NCBI RefSeq assembly: GCF_019976755.1
Contig: NZ_AP023442.1
Coordinates: 124,001 to 188,000, forward strand
Direction: 5' to 3'
DNA length: 64,000 bases
DNA from: Nostoc sp. MS1
GTDB lineage: Bacteria; Cyanobacteriota; Cyanobacteriia; Cyanobacteriales; Nostocaceae
The translations under genes and the position numbers were made by a program. Positions 62,526 through 64,000 of this stretch are shown one piece after another. The notes under the pieces are model-generated. The model searched no databases, was not told where the DNA came from, and saw only the letters and a program-made list of their open reading frames with translations. Each line of letters opens with the position of its first letter. Positions within the stretch are counted from its first letter, which is position 1.

Positions 62526-62850
62526 GTATTTAGCTTATATTCACTCGCCACAGTGGAAAGCCAAATCGAAGCAGTGTCAACAATTGACTCTAAACCATTG
62601 TGTATTTCTCCCTTGGCACAAATCCAATCATGCACACCATTTAACTTACAACAACCTGGAATATGAAATGCCTGTGCGTGATATTGTGCCATTGTCTAAT
62701 TTTGCTCATGAGATTGTTCATCTGTGGTTTTTTTGGAATACTCCAGTGAGGTCTGTAGTGAACTGGTTACTCAGATTATTGATGTTGTTTTGTGTAGTCT
62801 TTTGGCAAGTGATTTGGGTATTGAAACAACTTACAAAATTGATGCACTAG
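62500..62850 (+). CDS. HNH-like core with C-terminal membrane helix (116 aa)
   Basis: YLAYIHSPQWKAKSKQCQQL and HKSNHAHHLTYNNLEYEMPV, RDIVPLSNFAHEIVH match the layout of HNH proteins (H-H-L-T-Y...D-I-V-P-L...C/A-H), but the usual Cys pairs are missing: only one Cys precedes the HH and CH has become AH. A hydrophobic segment (about 87-110) follows. Probably a degenerate or membrane-tethered HNH-fold protein. Overlaps the preceding frame. Confidence 0.6.
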   Translation: MSKHKYSSEYLAYIHSPQWKAKSKQCQQLTLNHCVFLPWHKSNHAHHLTYNNLEYEMPVRDIVPLSNFAHEIVHLWFFWNTPVRSVVNWLLRLLMLFCVVFWQVIWVLKQLTKLMH

Positions 62851-62857
62851 CACGAAT

Positions 62858-63016
62858 ATGGAAAGACACATTCTAGACACGATAGGTTTCCAAACTCCAC
62901 AACTAGAACCAGAACCAAAACCCCCGAAGGTAGTTGAGGAAGTAATTGAACAAACGCCGATTGCTAATACCATTGACAACTTTGGCAAAATTTTAGAACA
63001 GTACGAACCAGCGTAG
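62858..63016 (+). CDS. Small acidic protein (52 aa)
   Basis: ATG 62858 to TAG 63016, seven bases after the previous stop and nine before the next start. MERHILDTIGFQTPQLEPEP, KPPKVVEEVIEQTPIANTID: acidic, Pro-rich, probably disordered with a terminal helix. Colinear spacing is the main support. Confidence 0.5.
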   Translation: MERHILDTIGFQTPQLEPEPKPPKVVEEVIEQTPIANTIDNFGKILEQYEPA

Positions 63017-63025
63017 GTTTGCACT

Positions 63026-63436
63026 ATGAAATACCAAAAACAAGCGCTACTAGGATTATTTGGAATGGGTTTAATAGCTAGTCCTTGGTTATCTAAACTG
63101 CCAGCGCAATTCAACACTTACAACACGGCTACAACAATTCAACAATCCGAAGAACTAGAGCGGATTAAAGCCGAAGAAAGGGCAGCAACATCTCAAAAAA
63201 TTAACGAGTTAGGAGTTAGCCCTAGTTTTAAAAAATTGCGAATGCAAAATTATTTGGATACTCCTAAACGTAATCCTAGACCCAACACTACAGGTTATTT
63301 AGAGGATGAACTGGTTTTTGTTTACGACTCGACAGGCTGGTGCATTGGGCGAATCGAAGAACGTCAATGGAAATGGAAATACCGAGTCAGAGGAGCTTGC
63401 AATGATTCCCCACTATATTCTGACGCTGGAAATTAA
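63026..63436 (+). CDS. Exported or membrane-anchored plasmid operon protein (136 aa)
   Basis: MKYQKQALLGLFGMGLIASP, WLSKLPAQF is a signal peptide or anchor. Then a charged helix (QQSEELERIKAEERAATSQK) and a C-terminal beta part (ELVFVYDSTGWCIGRIEERQ) with two Cys. Family unknown. Three bases separate its stop from the next start. Confidence 0.6.
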   Translation: MKYQKQALLGLFGMGLIASPWLSKLPAQFNTYNTATTIQQSEELERIKAEERAATSQKINELGVSPSFKKLRMQNYLDTPKRNPRPNTTGYLEDELVFVYDSTGWCIGRIEERQWKWKYRVRGACNDSPLYSDAGN

Positions 63437-63439
63437 ATT

Positions 63440-64000
63440 ATGAGCAATCCCACGCCAACTACTCCTAACCCACAACCAAAAGAGCAAAATAAACCACAAC
63501 GGGGGTTGGGTGAGTATTTAGAACTTTTAGCCCGATGGATTGTTGAGCTAGTATCACTACCAGTTGTGTTTGTCTCACACATTGTTGCTCAATTCATCAC
63601 CCCAGGCACACCAGGATATAAATTAGTCGGTGCAATTGGCTTTTGGATTGGCACACTGCTTTCTACTGACAGCGTTTGGCAAGTTTTATTTCAAGGAAAA
63701 CCCCTCTGCCCTTGGTTTGAAACTGAATGGATTGGTTGGCTTGGTTGGCTACAATTACCATTTAATCCACTATTCTGGATTAGTTTTGGCATCTCTGCAT
63801 TGGTACAAGTTATGGAAGCACGAACCCTACGTGGTAAAGACCCAATCCAGGCTAGAAGCGAGTTTGAAGAATCCAAGCAATATGCTCTAGGTAGCAAACC
63901 CACCGGAAATATCGACCTGACTGTGGCTTTATGGGGTGACTACAAACGCGCAGGCATGAAAGAACGTAATGCAGGTGGAGCGATCGCACTATCTTTCTGG
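63440..64000 (+). CDS. Membrane protein, 3' end outside window
   Basis: ATG 63440 and 187 codons open to the window edge. A Pro/Gln-rich N-terminus (MSNPTPTTPNPQPKEQNKPQ) is followed by hydrophobic segments near 35-55, 67-85 and 113-128, then DPIQARSEFEESKQYALGSK. It resembles the small membrane proteins of cyanobacterial plasmid transfer regions but I cannot assign a Tra name. Last gene of the right-hand operon in view. Confidence 0.6.
   Translation, partial: MSNPTPTTPNPQPKEQNKPQRGLGEYLELLARWIVELVSLPVVFVSHIVAQFITPGTPGYKLVGAIGFWIGTLLSTDSVWQVLFQGKPLCPWFETEWIGWLGWLQLPFNPLFWISFGISALVQVMEARTLRGKDPIQARSEFEESKQYALGSKPTGNIDLTVALWGDYKRAGMKERNAGGAIALSFW

Overview
The window reads as accessory DNA, most likely plasmid, of a filamentous heterocyst-type cyanobacterium (Nostoc or a relative). 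Reasons: HIP1 octamers (GCGATCGC) are scattered throughout, there are PEP-CTERM, HAF-repeat, DUF4360 and DUF4351 proteins typical of cyanobacteria, a truncated CyRepA1/DUF3854-type plasmid replication protein lies at 37.5-39.3 kb, and the right end holds a compact run of small plasmid genes that looks like the start of a transfer or maintenance operon. No tRNA, rRNA or CRISPR array was seen.

Layout. 0-5.2 kb: a methyltransferase fragment, then a small ribbon-helix-helix protein, an FHA-domain membrane protein, a Ser/Thr kinase with C-terminal MORN repeats and a secreted Asn/Pro repeat protein, which look like one phospho-signalling cassette. 5.4-17.5 kb: single metabolic and hypothetical genes (SnoaL-like, isochorismatase-like, lipoprotein, VapBC toxin-antitoxin, HAD phosphatase, VOC), a row of small membrane or unknown proteins, and two staphylococcal-nuclease relatives, one catalytically degenerate and one cut by a stop codon. 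17.8-31.4 kb: two identical ISKra4-family elements in opposite orientation, each sitting in a gene that can be rebuilt exactly by removing the element and one 8-bp target duplication; between them lie an SDR/LysR divergent pair, a HAF-repeat protein, a FAD monooxygenase/TetR divergent pair and a GNAT gene. 31.4-34 kb: GIY-YIG nuclease, GNATs, an orphan PEP-CTERM peptide and a perfect 115-bp tandem duplication.

34-42 kb is an insertion hotspot: a TnpB-only IS200/IS605-type element with a candidate omega-RNA, an IS with 23-bp perfect inverted repeats placed at a deletion junction between two truncated genes, and an IS4-family element inside an HNH endonuclease gene. 42-49 kb holds small plasmid genes, HIP1-based hairpins, a frameshifted Rpn/DUF4351 gene and an IS701-family element that separates a Shine-Dalgarno sequence from its start codon. 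49.3-56.0 kb is a nest of four mobile elements: a group II intron whose reverse transcriptase gene contains a third ISKra4 copy and a second group II intron, which is itself cut by an IS1380-family element. 56-64 kb: two small genes, an RtcB RNA ligase homologue, a three-gene RHH/GNAT/unknown cassette, and a colinear run of plasmid genes preceded by a palindrome and four TTGAC-containing repeats.

The most striking content is structural: at least seven insertions can be unpicked to their empty sites by eye, restoring reading frames in most cases. The candidates for uncharacterised biology are the FHA/kinase-MORN/secreted-repeat cassette, the RHH-GNAT-unknown cassette, and the TnpB element with its guide reading into the broken host gene.
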